A stretch of 64,000 nucleotides of DNA from NCBI GenBank assembly GCA_026874595.1, contig CM049313.1, positions 56,627,159 to 56,691,158 of the forward strand, given 5' to 3'. Origin of the DNA: Sipunculus nudus (taxonomy: Eukaryota; Annelida; Sipuncula; Golfingiida; Sipunculidae). Under the pieces are notes generated by a model. It saw only the letters and a list, made by a program, of their open reading frames with translations. It was not told where the DNA came from and searched no databases. Below, piece by piece: positions 15,001-26,600 of this stretch. A program made the translations under genes and the position numbers. Within the stretch, counting starts at the first letter, position 1, and each line of letters opens with the position of its first letter.

Positions 15001-16597
15001 GTGAATTAATTTATAGGCAATTAATAAATACATTAGGTTATACATTAAATAGTTCATTTATATGTAATTGTACCTGTGACAAACAAGACTGTAAACATCA
15101 TCTCAGGGTTAACATAAAATTATTAGGTCATATGGAGCAGAAACAGTCGAAAAAGAAAAGTAAGTTTAGAGGTTTCACATCAGGGAAAACAAAGAAAATA
15201 AACACATATAATGTTAACCAAAGTTAGAATATAATTAACATGATTCTTAAATGGAGGAAAAGTATTCTTTTAGAATGCTTTTGAATGCTGTTATTGCAAA
15301 AAAATGATAACTTTCATTAATAATATTGTTCCAAATCACAATTCTTTTAAAATGTTTACCCTAGGCTGTAGAAGTGCTTGGAATCAGTTGTAATTTTATG
15401 ATTTATCTTCAGGATAATTGACCTCTGACCAGTTATAAGATTGACTGTTTATGATTTTGAACATTTTCTCAAATGGTAAACAGGCTGTGTTTGTTATATT
15501 TTTAATAATTTCATAGTTATATGTGTGTTGAGTAACCTTAAGTTTGAAGTTATCAGTTAACACAGCTTTCTCTAGGGTATGCACACATGCAATAAATAGG
15601 GTTTTAAGGCTTATTAAATTTATCTTTTATCTATCTTTATTTTATAATTTATATGTTTAATAAAATATCATTTACATTTTGGTTGTAGCTTGTTACAGCA
15701 GATTGTTGCCTTTGTTCGCTGTAATGATGTCAGTTCTCCGATCAAGATGATCATGAGCGAGCGTTTGAAGCAGCGCAAAGCCAACAGCAAGGCCAGGTAC
15801 CGCAGCATGTATCGTGACATGCTGTTTCTATCCTTTGTGTCGCTCGGCCGAGACAACATTGATCATGGTAAGGACTGGCATCAAGACATAGCCACTGATA
15901 ATGTAATATATATATATTTTATATATATGTATTTTATATAATGTAATATATGATGTATGTGCACATGTATACATACAGTTTTAAGAGAATATTTTATATT
16001 GGGGAGAGCCCATCTTAGTCTTCTTATGTGAAGTTGAACTTTAATCCAGCTGCTGCACACTCTGTCTGAATGCCTTAAAATTAAACAACATTCAGCCTCA
16101 TTATTTGTCCCAATTCATTCATTCATACCAAATTATGTATTATATAGCTGTGGTTTGGTTGATATAATCATTCTACTACAAAAATTAAAAAAAAATACCT
16201 TAACTTATTGAAATATGTACAGGTTGATTTTTGGGATGAGATTAAAACTGGGATGGATAGACTCACTGATCTGAACACATTATAGTTTCTCCAGAGGGAA
16301 AGGGATAGTTTGGAATTTTGCAGAATTTGATGCATCCTACTTCCTTCTTCTGCCAGTGATCCTGAGCATGAATGACATGCCTTAGGTCAAGCTCAATTTT
16401 ATCATATGGTGGCATGATTAATAGTGTTTTATGATAATTCTGTGTTTGCTTTGATCTCAGATGCCTTTGACCGTGAATACAAGATGGCGTACAGTGCTCT
16501 GACACATCGTGAGCTGGGCCGGGTCCGGGTCGTTGATCGACCACCAAACATGAAAGTGATCTGGTGTCGAAGAATGTTTGGTGAACTTGAACTATGA
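1..16597 (+). CDS. DENND4: DENND4-type DENN-domain Rab GEF, 3' part of gene
   Basis: Partial gene whose 5' end lies left of the window. Confident coding exons: 4249-5493, 9197-9313, 10890-11142, 11441-11492, 11996-12522, 12951-13113, 13879-13962, 14253-14367, 14645-14705, 15689-15867 and 16461-16597 (TGA at 16595-16597). All have AG/GT borders and matching codon phases, giving about 977 codons. The C-terminal part carries landmarks I recall from DENND4A/C (c-myc promoter-binding protein, fly Crag): [47 protein letters not shown] and [11 protein letters not shown]. Family knowledge: DENND4 proteins activate Rab10 in exocytic and basolateral traffic. The DENN module itself is not visible here, so GEF activity is inferred from the family. 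Paralogue identity (A, B or C) cannot be decided; an invertebrate would be expected to have one copy. Confidence 0.9.
104..130 (+). CDS. DENND4: Candidate small upstream exon of DENND4
   Basis: A pyrimidine-rich tract ending TTCGCAG precedes 104, and GTAAAC follows 130. The 27 bases read LKASRTKHH in one frame, which joins in phase with the candidate exon at 262-302. The splice signals are good, but so short an exon cannot be proven from sequence. It may equally be chance. Confidence 0.3.
262..302 (+). CDS. DENND4: Candidate 41-nt exon of DENND4
   Basis: Acceptor TGTGTGTCAG ends at 261 and donor GTAAGC starts at 303. The frame that continues from 104-130 reads [13 protein letters not shown], a plausible lysine-rich linker. 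Its phase does not fit directly onto the exon at 4249, so another exon between them would be needed. The donor is tandemly duplicated about 41 bases downstream. Confidence 0.4.
292..354 (+). repeat. Tandem duplication spanning a splice donor
   Basis: TTGGACAGTTCGTAAGCCAGGTT occurs, apart from the last base or two, at about 292-313 and again at about 333-354. The duplicated unit of about 41 bp contains the exon end and GTAAGC donor of the candidate exon at 262-302. Confidence 0.75.
770..955 (+). repeat. Degenerate TTGGACAC / TGAGAC repeat cluster
   Basis: About five loosely repeated blocks alternate a GGACACAT-like element with a TTTGAGACTTCCTCATG-like element. Units are irregular (about 35-60 bp), typical of an old minisatellite. 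No coding potential is seen across 303-4248 apart from this; the rest reads as ordinary AT-rich intron. Confidence 0.5.
1625..1760 (+). repeat. Degenerate GTGATCGTG microsatellite
   Basis: Repeated GTGATCATGG, GTGATCGTG and TGATCGTGAAAAC motifs lie within an intron. The histidine-rich translation on the other strand is a by-product of the repeat. Confidence 0.55.
4249..5493 (+). CDS. DENND4: DENND4 large linker exon
   Basis: A 1245-nt exon between acceptor TTTGTCTACAG and donor GGTAAGAA. It encodes 414 full codons of a mostly disordered, Ser/Thr/Asn-rich linker. It has a basic patch ([13 protein letters not shown], near the start) and several RxxS/S-P sites. The segment [19 protein letters not shown] leads into [13 protein letters not shown], followed by an acidic run (DEDEDEE) near the end. 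The basic and serine-rich stretches look like kinase or 14-3-3 sites, which is an inference. Reading continues past 5493 in the genomic ORF to 5630, but that part is intron. Confidence 0.88.
5949..6025 (+). repeat. Two-copy tandem repeat, about 43-bp period
   Basis: The block containing GAGGAAATATTATTTCTATG, ending GGTTTCA, occurs twice, at 5949-5984 and 5992-6025, in an intron. Confidence 0.8.
6399..6412 (+). repeat. Poly-C tract
   Basis: Fourteen consecutive C residues in an intron. Assemblies and reads often miscall the length of such runs. Confidence 0.9.
6674..6719 (+). CDS. DENND4: Candidate 46-nt alternative microexon of DENND4
   Basis: Acceptor TTCCTTCATTAG and donor GTAAAC border 46 bases. 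Joined to the preceding exon in phase they read [15 protein letters not shown]. Because 46 is not a multiple of three, inclusion puts the next exon (9197) in a frame that reaches TGA after about 25 codons. Skipping it keeps the full-length frame. It could be a poison or alternative-terminus exon, or chance. Confidence 0.35.
7432..7668. repeat. Small inverted-repeat pair in intron
   Basis: ACCGCTGCTTTGT at about 7434-7446 recurs inverted as ACAAAGCAGCGGT at about 7654-7666. The enclosed DNA is GC-richer than its surroundings. A 98-codon ORF overlaps the right side (7563-7859) but has no recognisable family. This is possibly a degraded MITE. Confidence 0.35.
9197..9313 (+). CDS. DENND4: DENND4 exon, 117 nt
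   Basis: Acceptor TTGTACAG and donor GTGCTGG border 39 codons' worth of sequence. It is symmetric in phase and links the exon at 4249 directly to that at 10890. The in-phase reading begins [14 protein letters not shown] and ends DAEHPTE. I do not recognise the peptide. A second frame ([14 protein letters not shown]) also looks protein-like but hits a stop, so the frame choice rests on phase only. Confidence 0.55.
9911..10327. mobile_element. MITE with TGGTTCTCAGGCAC ends
   Basis: Inverted ends of about 35 bp, AGGCCAAAA then GGTTCTCAGGCAC, bound a unit at 9985-10327. A third, outward copy of the end lies at 9911-9940, making a nested hairpin with 9985-10021. A diverged copy of the interior and one end recurs inverted at about 39030-39250 in the other gene's upstream region. 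No ORF is present, so it is a non-autonomous DNA transposon. Confidence 0.75.
10881..10890 (+). promoter_or_regulatory. Tandem NAGNAG splice acceptor
   Basis: TTACAGCAGG offers two AG sites three bases apart. Use of the upstream AG would add one residue without changing frame. Confidence 0.5.
10890..11492 (+). CDS. DENND4: DENND4 exons encoding CxxC zinc-binding pair
   Basis: Exons 10890-11142 and 11441-11492. The first contains [19 protein letters not shown] and [10 protein letters not shown]. The second opens with [15 protein letters not shown]. The two CxxC knuckles (CNGC and CQFC) about 37 residues apart are a likely zinc-binding module, and this is among the best conserved parts of DENND4 C-termini. 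The acceptor is a tandem CAGCAG, so exon start may vary by three bases. Confidence 0.88.
11996..12522 (+). CDS. DENND4: DENND4 acidic linker exon
   Basis: A 527-nt exon between acceptor ATTTTTAG and donor GTATCA. It starts [15 protein letters not shown] and carries a basic-serine stretch ([15 protein letters not shown]). It ends in a long Asp/Glu/Thr/Ser-rich disordered region. It joins the CxxC module to the conserved C-terminal domain. Confidence 0.87.
12628..12700 (+). repeat. Possible degenerate tRNA-derived SINE head
   Basis: TGGCCTTGTGG resembles a pol III A box, and GGTTTGAACGA about 45 bp on resembles a B box. No conserved body or tail is recognised. Confidence 0.3.
12951..16597 (+). 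CDS. DENND4: DENND4 conserved C-terminal exons
   Basis: Exons 12951-13113, 13879-13962, 14253-14367, 14645-14705, 15689-15867 and 16461-16597. In order they read [17 protein letters not shown], then [57 protein letters not shown] and [14 protein letters not shown], with stop after FGELEL. This order and spacing match the C-termini of DENND4A/C as I recall them. Every exon has canonical borders. TGA is at 16595-16597. Confidence 0.93.
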
Positions 16598-17925
16598 GAT
16601 GAATGTGCCTTTAAGTGAGCTATATGGTCAACTGTAGGGCAGTGTTTCGTAGGCTTAATGTAGGCTATACAATACTCTGGAAAGTTATGTTGTTTATAAT
16701 ACAGAACACAGCACATATACATTGCAGTCATGGAAGGTGTATCCAATGTATAAAATAATGCACCTACAGTCATGAGAACTTTATACTAAAACAGAATTTG
16801 TTTTGCATTGTGCAGGATTAGGTTGAATTTTACAGATTTGCTCTCATGTATTTGTCTTGTGCTTTATTTATATTTCAAAGCATTTCTTGAAGAATTTTCT
16901 TGAGTTTTCCTTGGTTAGGTGTGTACTTGAATACTTTTCTGTTATTTATTAATATATGAAATGCATTTAAAAGTTGATGTCACATTTGTCACATGTGTTA
17001 TTTAGAGTATGTGACAGCAGGAAGGTGTGTCACCTGTTATATTTGAGTAATATGACATGGAATTTTATCACAAGATATGATTAAATTCAATTTTCTAATA
17101 TATATTACCATAGTCATCATCAACCAAGAATTTTCAGAAGATGTTATAGTTTTGTTCAAATGAATTACTCTTTAATACAATATCTCCACTAGCAAAGGAA
17201 TGATTTACATGTTAAATTTTCATAAAGACTGGTAACCAAACTATGGCATATTCATATAGGGCATTAAAAGTCCAGATAAAATTTTTATTTGGTATAAATA
17301 TCTACAATTGTCTATTGAACTGGATGTATGGAATCATCTGTTTAAGTAAATATACCAGTATATAATAATGTTTTGTCTGTATATTTGTACTAGAAAACAT
17401 ATACTGTAGAAAGCTTGTTTTAGTGTAAAAATGTGGGCCTCTTTTTTTAATTACATATTTACATGCATATGTAAGAAGGTCAGAGGTCATGTACTGTGCA
17501 CTGTATATAATAAAAATGTAAATATCAGTTGTGTACATACAACAAAATAGGCTAAATAATGTAATTATGTGCTGCTTCCATAGAAGTAGTAGTAGAGGAT
17601 TAGGTATTAACTGATACATATTGATGAGAATCAGTTTATACATATTCATTAAGATGAGATGATAAATATTCATGAAGAACCTATATTTATAAAAGAAATG
17701 CCAGTTATCACCATGAAGTAATGGTTTTTCAAGTGTGCAACATGTACATATGTACAGTATATATAGTTGAACCATATTTCAGTAGTGACTCCTTTTTATA
17801 ATATAACCCAGAAAAAATTATATATTGTTTATACAAAGTGTATACCTTTAGTGCCACAGGCATTAATAAACAGTACTGTACAACCTGTAAGAAGAAGTAA
17901 ATCTGTGGTTATCCTTTAGTTTGCG

Positions 17926-18262
17926 AGGGTTTCAAATTCTCGATATTCGTAAAAATTGAAATTATTGAAAAAATCAAACTGTGCTGAATAAGAGGCCCAT
18001 ATATCGAAGGCAAGTCAAAAGGTAACAGATTGATATTATTAATAAAAACAGATTACCTGTATATCAAAGATTGGTATTAGAGATGATATCCTATTTTCCA
18101 GATTAGTTGCCAGTATTTAACATAAATTTGTACTTGTTCAGTGTTCTATGGAGTGCCAGTCCAGTAAACCAGATTTTATTTAATTAATTCATAAAATAAT
18201 GTATATCCTCTGTGTAGGTTATGGTAAGATCACAATAAAGGAACCCTCGCGAAACAAATAAA
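17926..18262. repeat. Inverted repeat with GCGAGGGTT ends
   Basis: TTTGCGAGGGTTTC near 17930 recurs inverted as GAACCCTCGCGAAAC near 18241-18257, enclosing AT-rich DNA. Probably an old MITE of about 330 bp. Confidence 0.45.
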
Positions 18263-19056
18263 AAGTGAAATTTTAACCTCATGAATATAAAGTCAATCAC
18301 AGTATATATTTAGCCAAAATGCATTTATGACCAGGGGTCATTTTAAAAAAAAATCCTAAGATTTGTCTTTTAGTTTTCCTGCATTCTCTCAGGTTTACGC
18401 TTACACATTCCAGCTTTTAATTGCGATCTCTTATGAAACATATTCTACAAATTTTAACTAGACTTTTCTTGTCTACATCAGTTGAACTTTTTAGTTTTGA
18501 AGGTATGGGGAGTTTCAAGGTGTGGTGATATTTTAGCACAGGGCTTTATTATCAATCGGATTATAATAAATTCCAATCTGTCTGAGGTGGCACGACTTAG
18601 GAAAAATGTCATGTTAATATTGATGGCAGAAATCATTGTATCTTGAAAGGTCATCATGGTTATATAATTATGAATTGATTGAACATTTTAAATATGAATA
18701 ATTATTGAAGTAAACAAGATCTGTTAAATTTTATGTTCTTGTAATCTTTTGGTCATGTTCACCATCTGTACTGGATCAAAATGGAAGCATTACATTGCAA
18801 GGTCAGCTTTATTAAATTGAGTCTGGTGTGACATTTAGCTTAACAACATTGAAATATGATATATTGCTGCCATGCACATTTTAGCATTTAATACTTATAT
18901 AAACTAATAATAATTCCTAAAATTTATTGGCTTGTTTTTTCAGGTTATCCACAAAAAATGGAGTCTTAAAAATTTATTTCCTCTATGAATCATCTAATTT
19001 TTTTCTATAGTTTTTTTTTTCTTCATATTTCCAAAATTTAAATGAAATATAAAAAT

Positions 19057-19123
19057 GTGCAAGGAAATAGGAATATTTGATTCTTAAAATGTTGTGCAAG
19101 GAAATAGGAATATTTTGATTCTT
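19057..19123 (+). repeat. Two-copy tandem repeat, 37-bp period
   Basis: GTGCAAGGAAATAGGAATAT followed by TTGATTCTT occurs at 19057-19085 and 19094-19123. Confidence 0.8.
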
Positions 19124-21558
19124 TACAATTTAATAAAATAATATCAACTTTTAAATCATTTAATAAAACCAAAACCAACAGGTCAAGAATTACAGTACAG
19201 ATAGTGTTTATTAAAAATAACCCTGAATTGTTTAAGAAACACTTTGCTGCCCCAAGCTTTTTACAGAGTTCTTTCTTCATTCCCCCGTCATATCTGTATA
19301 TAAGTAAATATAAATGACGATTCTACCTTTAGTTAGCTTTAGCTTGATGTGATAGGTTGGATAGGTCATACATTTTATTTTGTTTACAAATTTAGTACAG
19401 TATACGTTTGCAGATTTTGGATTTGCTAGCTGCTTCAGTTTAGAACCTATTGCTCAATAGTCCTGGCGTGTTCCGTGCTGTTTTGGGCACACTTATTTTT
19501 AGGGACTTGTGCAATTATCATTTTATATTTCAAGAGGAAAGAATCACAAGGTAAAAAGAATTGCGGGAAGGGATGTAATGGAACATTCAGATTTTTAAGA
19601 AACTCAAAAGTTTTTGTATTGATAATTGTGCATTTTACCCCAGAGATTCAGTGACACAATTTGCATCCCTTTTTGCAGTTTCACTTTCTGTTAATTAAGA
19701 TCTTTCTAATCCCATTGATCATATTTCTTTATATTTTAAATTCTAGAATTAATTTTTTTCCCCCGACACACATTGTGTCTTTCTTGGGGTTTATGTTGCA
19801 CGGTTCATTTCTGCATAGTATTTACTTCTTGTCAAAATCAGGTGCATGGATTTCTTTTTTGTTTTCTTCAATTATCCAAAAATAGCCTCGGAACATCAGT
19901 TTAAATTAAAGATTATAGTATTTTGTTTTATGATTATTTCTGTTAAATTATAAACAAAAAGAAGTCATTTTGTAACAAACAAGACCTAGAGGCAACCAGT
20001 TGTTAATGAGAACTGTTGATACTTGTGATCTCATTTATTTTACATTCTCAATGGTTTTGGGTTACGCTTACAATGATTTTTTGCAATTTCTCCATCCTGT
20101 TTCACTGGCTGTATGGATAGATGGAACCTGTATGCTTTTTTGTAAAGACTGTTGCTATACCTTGCATATATTAAATTATGCTTTGAACAAACCATATTGT
20201 GATTGAAATCCAGGTGAAAGACTATACTTTGTAAATTTACTGGTTCAAAGTATTATAAATTATTTTGCTATATTTTCTGGGACAGAAAGAAATTAACCAA
20301 GAACCCTTGGTCTCTGTTGACTCCTAAAACTTTGATATGTTACACAGGCCTTGCCTGAAGTTTTCCAGAGTGCAAATCTTTTATGTGTTTTTAAGGACAT
20401 TTTGTACTTGGGGTAATTATACAAACTGTGAAGGTCATGGTGATCATGTATGGCCACAAAGGAGTCAAATATAAACTGCTGACAAGTGTAGGAGACTGTT
20501 CTGCATGTTTTATGGTTCTATGAAAGAAAGGAGCATTTTGTTGTAGCAGTGTGTAAAACATACATTCCATGGTGGTTTAGTATATATTACATATTAAAAA
20601 TATTGCAAGTTCATTCTTGTGTTCTGGTTGTCAGAAGTATGAATGTGTGTGGTTGTCAGGGTTTAATTGGTCCTGCTCAATTTCATCAAAATGGTTCAAA
20701 GTTCACACAATTCTAAATCAAAAGTATTATTTATTCTGGGTTCAGTATTCTAAATCAGAAGATCTATATCTAGTCTTTAAATTGCTGATGGTAATGTCTG
20801 TGGATGCATAGGATAAACCCTTTTTTTAAAAAGTTAGATAAAAGATAATTGAAGACATGATACAGCAACAGTACAGCTCTTAGAATTATGAGAAAATAAA
20901 TGAAAGGAAAACATTTTAAGAAGCAGACTTTTATTTTAAAATTTCATCTTTTATTTATTTATCACTGCATATTATGCACATCTTGAAACAATGCTGTGAA
21001 CTGGTTGTACATTCTGTTAATCACACCCATGTATTATTCAGCAATGCAGGGATACTACATATTATTCAAAATTGCAGGTACAGTCAATCTCCTTGTCATG
21101 GGCTGAAGCCTAGTTTGTTAAATCTTGAATATTATAGCTGGAGAATGAATTTATACTAACATGACAAGTACAACCCTTCATGATTCTGAAATGAAGGTTT
21201 ATCAAGAACCTTATAAATACACAGATGTCCATTAGGAAATCATATTTCAGAATTGCACATAAGCTGATAATAATACAAACCAATTTCTACACTAAGTAAT
21301 ATGAAATTTTTACAGCAGACATGATGCAGATGTACCTTCCCTATCAAAATTCCTGAAATTATCCTAAAAATCTGCATCTACTTATGTAGAAGCTTACTGT
21401 GAAATGACAAAATCCTAACAAATCCTATGATGAATGATGCACAAACATAAATCGTTGTAATAAAAATAACATCTACAGGGATTTGCAAGCATATCTGAAT
21501 ATTACGCAGGCTTTCACCACTATTCTTATCACATCAAAATTGAGACCTTATCACATAA

Positions 21559-21572
21559 GGGGGGGGGGGGGG
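21559..21572 (+). repeat. Poly-G tract
   Basis: Fourteen consecutive G residues between the two convergent genes. Confidence 0.9.
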
Positions 21573-21773
21573 AACCTATTCACAGCATATTTAATAGTTT
21601 TATCAATCTGTATTCAACATCTGTTGCTATTCAAAGCAAACACTTGTGAAGCATAAATTAGTCTGTGAGTTTGCTTTATGAAATAATGTACTTTGATAAA
21701 ACACATCAGTACATATGTTATCCTGATGGTTCATAAACAGCATGTTTATTTACACCTATATATTCATTAATGA

Positions 21774-23632
21774 TTAGAAATTCTCCTCGGCGTCGTGTAC
21801 TTTCTCGTCCTGGAACACCTTGAACCTTTCCTTGACCTCAGCTAGGGTTTTCTCCCCGTGGACCTTGTTGTCACGAGTACGCACGTTCACCGTCTCATTG
21901 GTCTGCTCCTTTTCTCCAACCACTGTAACAAATGAACATAGACATGAAAATGACAGTTCAACGGTGTCTTGCTGATTTGAAAATCAATCTTTCCCCTCAT
22001 TAACAGAAATCATGCCTGGCTAACATTTTACAGCGATCCTGCCAACAGTTGAAGACCTAAACAGAACTTTCCATGGCAGTACGACTCATGGATCACAGGG
22101 ACTAAACGGTGCGACTACAAGGACCAAACACCACCTTAGGTTTGACATGACGATAGGACTAGTGTTGGCTACAGGAACCAAATATCACCTTAGCTGATAC
22201 ATGCCCATAGCAGTGATTGCTACGGGGACCAAATATAAGTATGACTGCTGGAACCAAATGCATCAGCTCATTAATGCCCATAGCAGTGTAATATAAGCTC
22301 CAAACACATTGGTACACCTTCCCTCAACAAATTACAAAGATTTTCCCAGGATTTTTTAGGTTATTTCAAAGAAATTAATATGGATGTTCTTCAATTTTTC
22401 TGATGTTATTACCATGACACAGGCAAACTTTACTAAATGAATGGATCATGTACAATAATATGATGACAGGATGAACTGAAAAGAGAGAAGGTAGGTCTGA
22501 TAGACAATTCAGTGACTTTAAAGGTCAAGGGGCTATTAAAGTACTTTCAAAGCCTTGACATTAGTTCTTTCAAGGCCATGAAATTATCAACTTAATTCAA
22601 GCACTCTCAAGGTTGTCATGGACCTGTGTGCAGCCTGTTACAAGTATCAAATTTATTTTTCTTGGTATTTATATGATAAAATACATAGGGAGGGAATTCA
22701 CTAAGCTTCGGCCTTATGAAATCAGTTTGGCAATGTCAAAACAAAAGGCCTCACTCACACCTCGTGGGGGGTCTTCCGGGGCTGCCCTAAAACACGGAAC
22801 GAAACAGAACATGGAACGCGTGACAGGGGCATGATTTACGGAACGGAACAGAACAAAGATATAAATATTGTGTTAATATTTCGATTGGTAGAATGTTTCA
22901 TGACATAATTTATTGTAATAAACGTATTCCAACATATTTGATTCATTAAATTTTTATTTTAGCCCCAGTTCCACGTTCCATGTTCCATGTTTTAGGGCAG
23001 CCCGGGAAGACTCCCTAGGGGGTATGAGTAAGGCCTTTTGTTTTGACATTGCCAAACTGATTTCATAAGGCCAAAGCTTAGTGAATGCCTACACCTGGTT
23101 ATGTTTATGACATACACACCTAGGATAAAGTTGTAATAGGCCAGCTGAGCATTCCTGATCTTCTTGTTCATTGTGGTGCCAGCATCGAGGTCGGCCTCGC
23201 ACATAAACCCTGCATCATGCAACGTGGCCTTCACCTGTATTAGTATAAATATGTTAACAGTACTATGTACCATATAAACTTGTAATCTGTCCTACTGTTG
23301 TATTAAGATGTGTAAAAAAAATAAAAACTCGGATATCTAATTCAAAAACAGTGAAGCCTTAATTATATGAATGGAAATTCGAAGGCATTTATAATACCTT
23401 AACTGAAAATCTTAATTAAAAAATCATTTGAAAATTTGCAGTAATGTCTTCATAAAAGCTGAGGTCATACCTGCATTAATATTTTATTGTAGACAAATTG
23501 CAAAATTAGGGATTGTCAGATCCTTAATGAATTAATGAAGGTATATCTTGTGCACTCACCTTCTTAGCATAGCCATCAAACTGGGGACCCACTGGGACAA
23601 CAATAGCCTGCCTCGGGGAAAGCCAGAAAGGC
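21774..23632 (-). CDS. TARS1: TARS anticodon-binding-domain exons
   Basis: Exons 23560-23632, 23120-23234 and 21774-21922, roughly residues 598-709. They read [35 protein letters not shown] and [14 protein letters not shown], ending in DAEENF and TAA at 21774-21776. Confidence 0.96.
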
Positions 23633-26600
23633 CTGCGGAACAAACAAAAGTACATAAAATCACAAGAAATATGTAGATATAAAAATTGAATGTTCAAGAC
23701 ATTCAGTTTAAGTGAAAGAACTGGAGATCCACCTATTCATCAGGAGTCAATGATCACGTCAAAGTAGAAAAAATTGTTAAGTTTTAACAATTATCCTGCA
23801 TTAGAAAGTTAAAAAAAAAAACAAAGCACAAAACTAACATCTAATATAAAATCAAAACACAGTAATAGGCACCAGGAACATTAACAATACCACCTGGTAT
23901 CTATTTTCAAATGTATACTGCTGTATGGACCAGGTATATATACTCATAGCTCTACCAATTTGTTATCATCTATGATTTAATCAGGATACACAAAATTAAC
24001 CCTCGGTTTGGAAAACTTACTGAAGGGACTCTTTACAATATGAACACAAGATGATATTGATATATCTGGATTTGTATATACACAGTCTTTGTACTTAACA
24101 GCATGATCTGAAAAGAACTTTACCTTTAACTTCCTTATCTGTCATTTACCTATCTTTTATCTTACCGTAATAACATTTTACCCTAGTAATATGGGGTGAA
24201 TGTGTGGGATTGTGCTTGCTCAGAAAATTGGACCAACAGAAGTCATTTACTTTAACACAGGTAATACCAGTACTGCTCACCATTTTCCCCCGTAACTCTC
24301 AGTTAGGATGGCCATCATCCTCTCCACGGATCCCAGGACAGCACGATGTATGATCACAGGTCGCTTCTTCTCTCCCTTCTCATCACCACTATCAAATAAA
24401 TAAAATAAACTATATAATAAAGGCAGGCAAGGGCTCACAGCCAATTACTGAAAAATGTTTAAACAAGAAAATCAAGTCACCTCTGATGTTGTTACTTGGT
24501 TTTATCTGATAAAATATCAACCTGACCATCTCTTGCCAGTTACTGATCTCATCCAACAGGTGGCACTGTCTCCTAGCTGAGGATGCAAATGACAAATTGT
24601 CAACATCACCAGGAAAAATTACTAGTGCTCAGCCTTTCCATGTGGGTGCTCTTTCTTTTAAATACTGAGCCTGACATCATGAAGTCATTCACTTTATGTT
24701 GTGTTTACTATTGCATTAACTGTCCAATGTTTGTATATGTACAAAAAGCACTTTACCCATTGATCAAGGCTTTTTATATACATGAAAAGTACTGTGGAGC
24801 TTGGTGGCGTAATGGTTAGTGTGCTGGACTAGTGACTGCAAGGTTGTGAGTTCACGGTCCAATTTGACCGCTTTCTGCGCTAATACTCCTAGCCAAAGTC
24901 TTTACCACAAGGGTAGGCTCTCTTCAACCAGGGACTGGTCAAACATGGGTATTAGGCAAATAAAGAGGATATAACCTTTAGCGCCATTTGTGGCTGCTTA
25001 GTGTATGCTCCCAAGGGAGCCAAGAAAAGCTACAAAAATGAACTGGCCTGAAAGACAAAGAAGGCAAAGTGAAAAATTAAGTCGGATGATATATACCTTT
25101 ACCCTCTATTGAGACATCAACTGTCTACATCACTAGGCACCATGTCCATGATAATATTCTTTGTACATAGTTGCAATAAATATGGCAAAAGTGTGTGTGA
25201 CAAATGTAGCTGGAAGCTAAATAAAGGAACATTAAATTCCAAGAACAATATCTCTGTATTACTAGCTGTTGCAGAAAAAATTGACTTTTTACACTTTCAA
25301 TATATATGGCTAAAATTCTTTAAATGTTCACTATGCTGAAAAAAAATACAGATAAAATAATATTGTGTGTTATTAAAATCCCTCTGGGTATAACCCAAGA
25401 AAAAGATCCAATACCAATATGGAAATATTAAATTTACCTAAACAATAACTGGGGCCCTTAATACCAGAAATTAACAGATACCTTTAAACACCAAATATAA
25501 AATTATATGCTTCCCTTCACATTAACAATAATTATATTTAAACTAAGCATTCAAATGAAAATATCAGAACTTATATTTCCACTAAAATTTTGACTGACTA
25601 ATAAGAAAATACTGCTGGACCACAGAGATGCAAATGTCTATAAATAGAAATTCTGGTTATAACCTCGCCTCCAGTGGGTTGATGCCCCTGCAAGAGTAGA
25701 AAAACTTAAATCCTTTAAATTTTCAGCCTACCAATTAGTGCCCATACAACTGTCTTTAGCAAAACTAATTAACAAAAAAAGTGTCTTCCTAAATAAAGAT
25801 TTTCTACCATATGCCATTAATTCAATCTTTACGTATCAAAACCAAGTGAAACTTAGAACTTTGATATTTGCATGTCACTATGTCTTGTATTCATTTGATA
25901 TGTATAAGCATATGCCTTAAGTGAAAACTTTGATACATACATGTTTTTTATTTTGTATGTGAATAAATGTGCTTTAAGATTATACATTTTCTCAGTATTT
26001 AGATATATTGCACAAATACTTGAAAAATAAGTTTTATATTGACTTGGCATCCATATTTTCTTCATGGTACATGTTACCATCAACTGAAAAGGCTTTACTT
26101 TAAAACTTACGTAACATAGCTAAGGTTGAATCTCTCAGGCAGTTGGAAGTCCAGCTGTATTGTGGCACACTGATGCTGTCTCCTCAAGGCATCTTTGATG
26201 GTAATATCAATCTGAATTTAAAATATATCAATTAATTAATATATGTTTTGGCCCATTTCAAAACCAAGTCAAATCTGAACTGTAGACACTGGCTATAAAT
26301 AGTGCAAAACAAGTCTACTGGAGGTTATGTGACCCTATTGCATCAAGTAATACAATTTCTAAATGTCTGAATGCATAAACATATTGTCATCAGACAAGGT
26401 TTATTGTTAAGCATTGGTAAAAACGAGAGTAACATATTTGCAAAACTTTATCAAACAAGCCATAAAAATCAGCTCCGATGGCTAAATACTTTAAAAGAAT
26501 ATGTGATGAATGAAAGCAACAAGCTTCCATGCATACCAAATTGGACTGAATACTTTTATTTTTGTATACAATGTTATTATTATTATAATCAGCTATTAAA

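Larger units (their letters stand above)
16598..21773. other. Tail-to-tail gap with probable 3' UTRs
   Basis: No exon of either gene is seen here. Plus-strand AATAAA at 17865-17870 (among others) could end DENND4. On the minus strand AATAAA (plus TTTATT at 21745-21750, and around 20950) could end TARS. The ORFs present are short and low-complexity. Confidence 0.5.

Noticed and set aside
17302-17775. 157-codon minus-strand ORF in the 3' gap
   Set aside because: Low-complexity, rich in Ile, Tyr and Leu from AT-rich DNA; no domain and no splice context.
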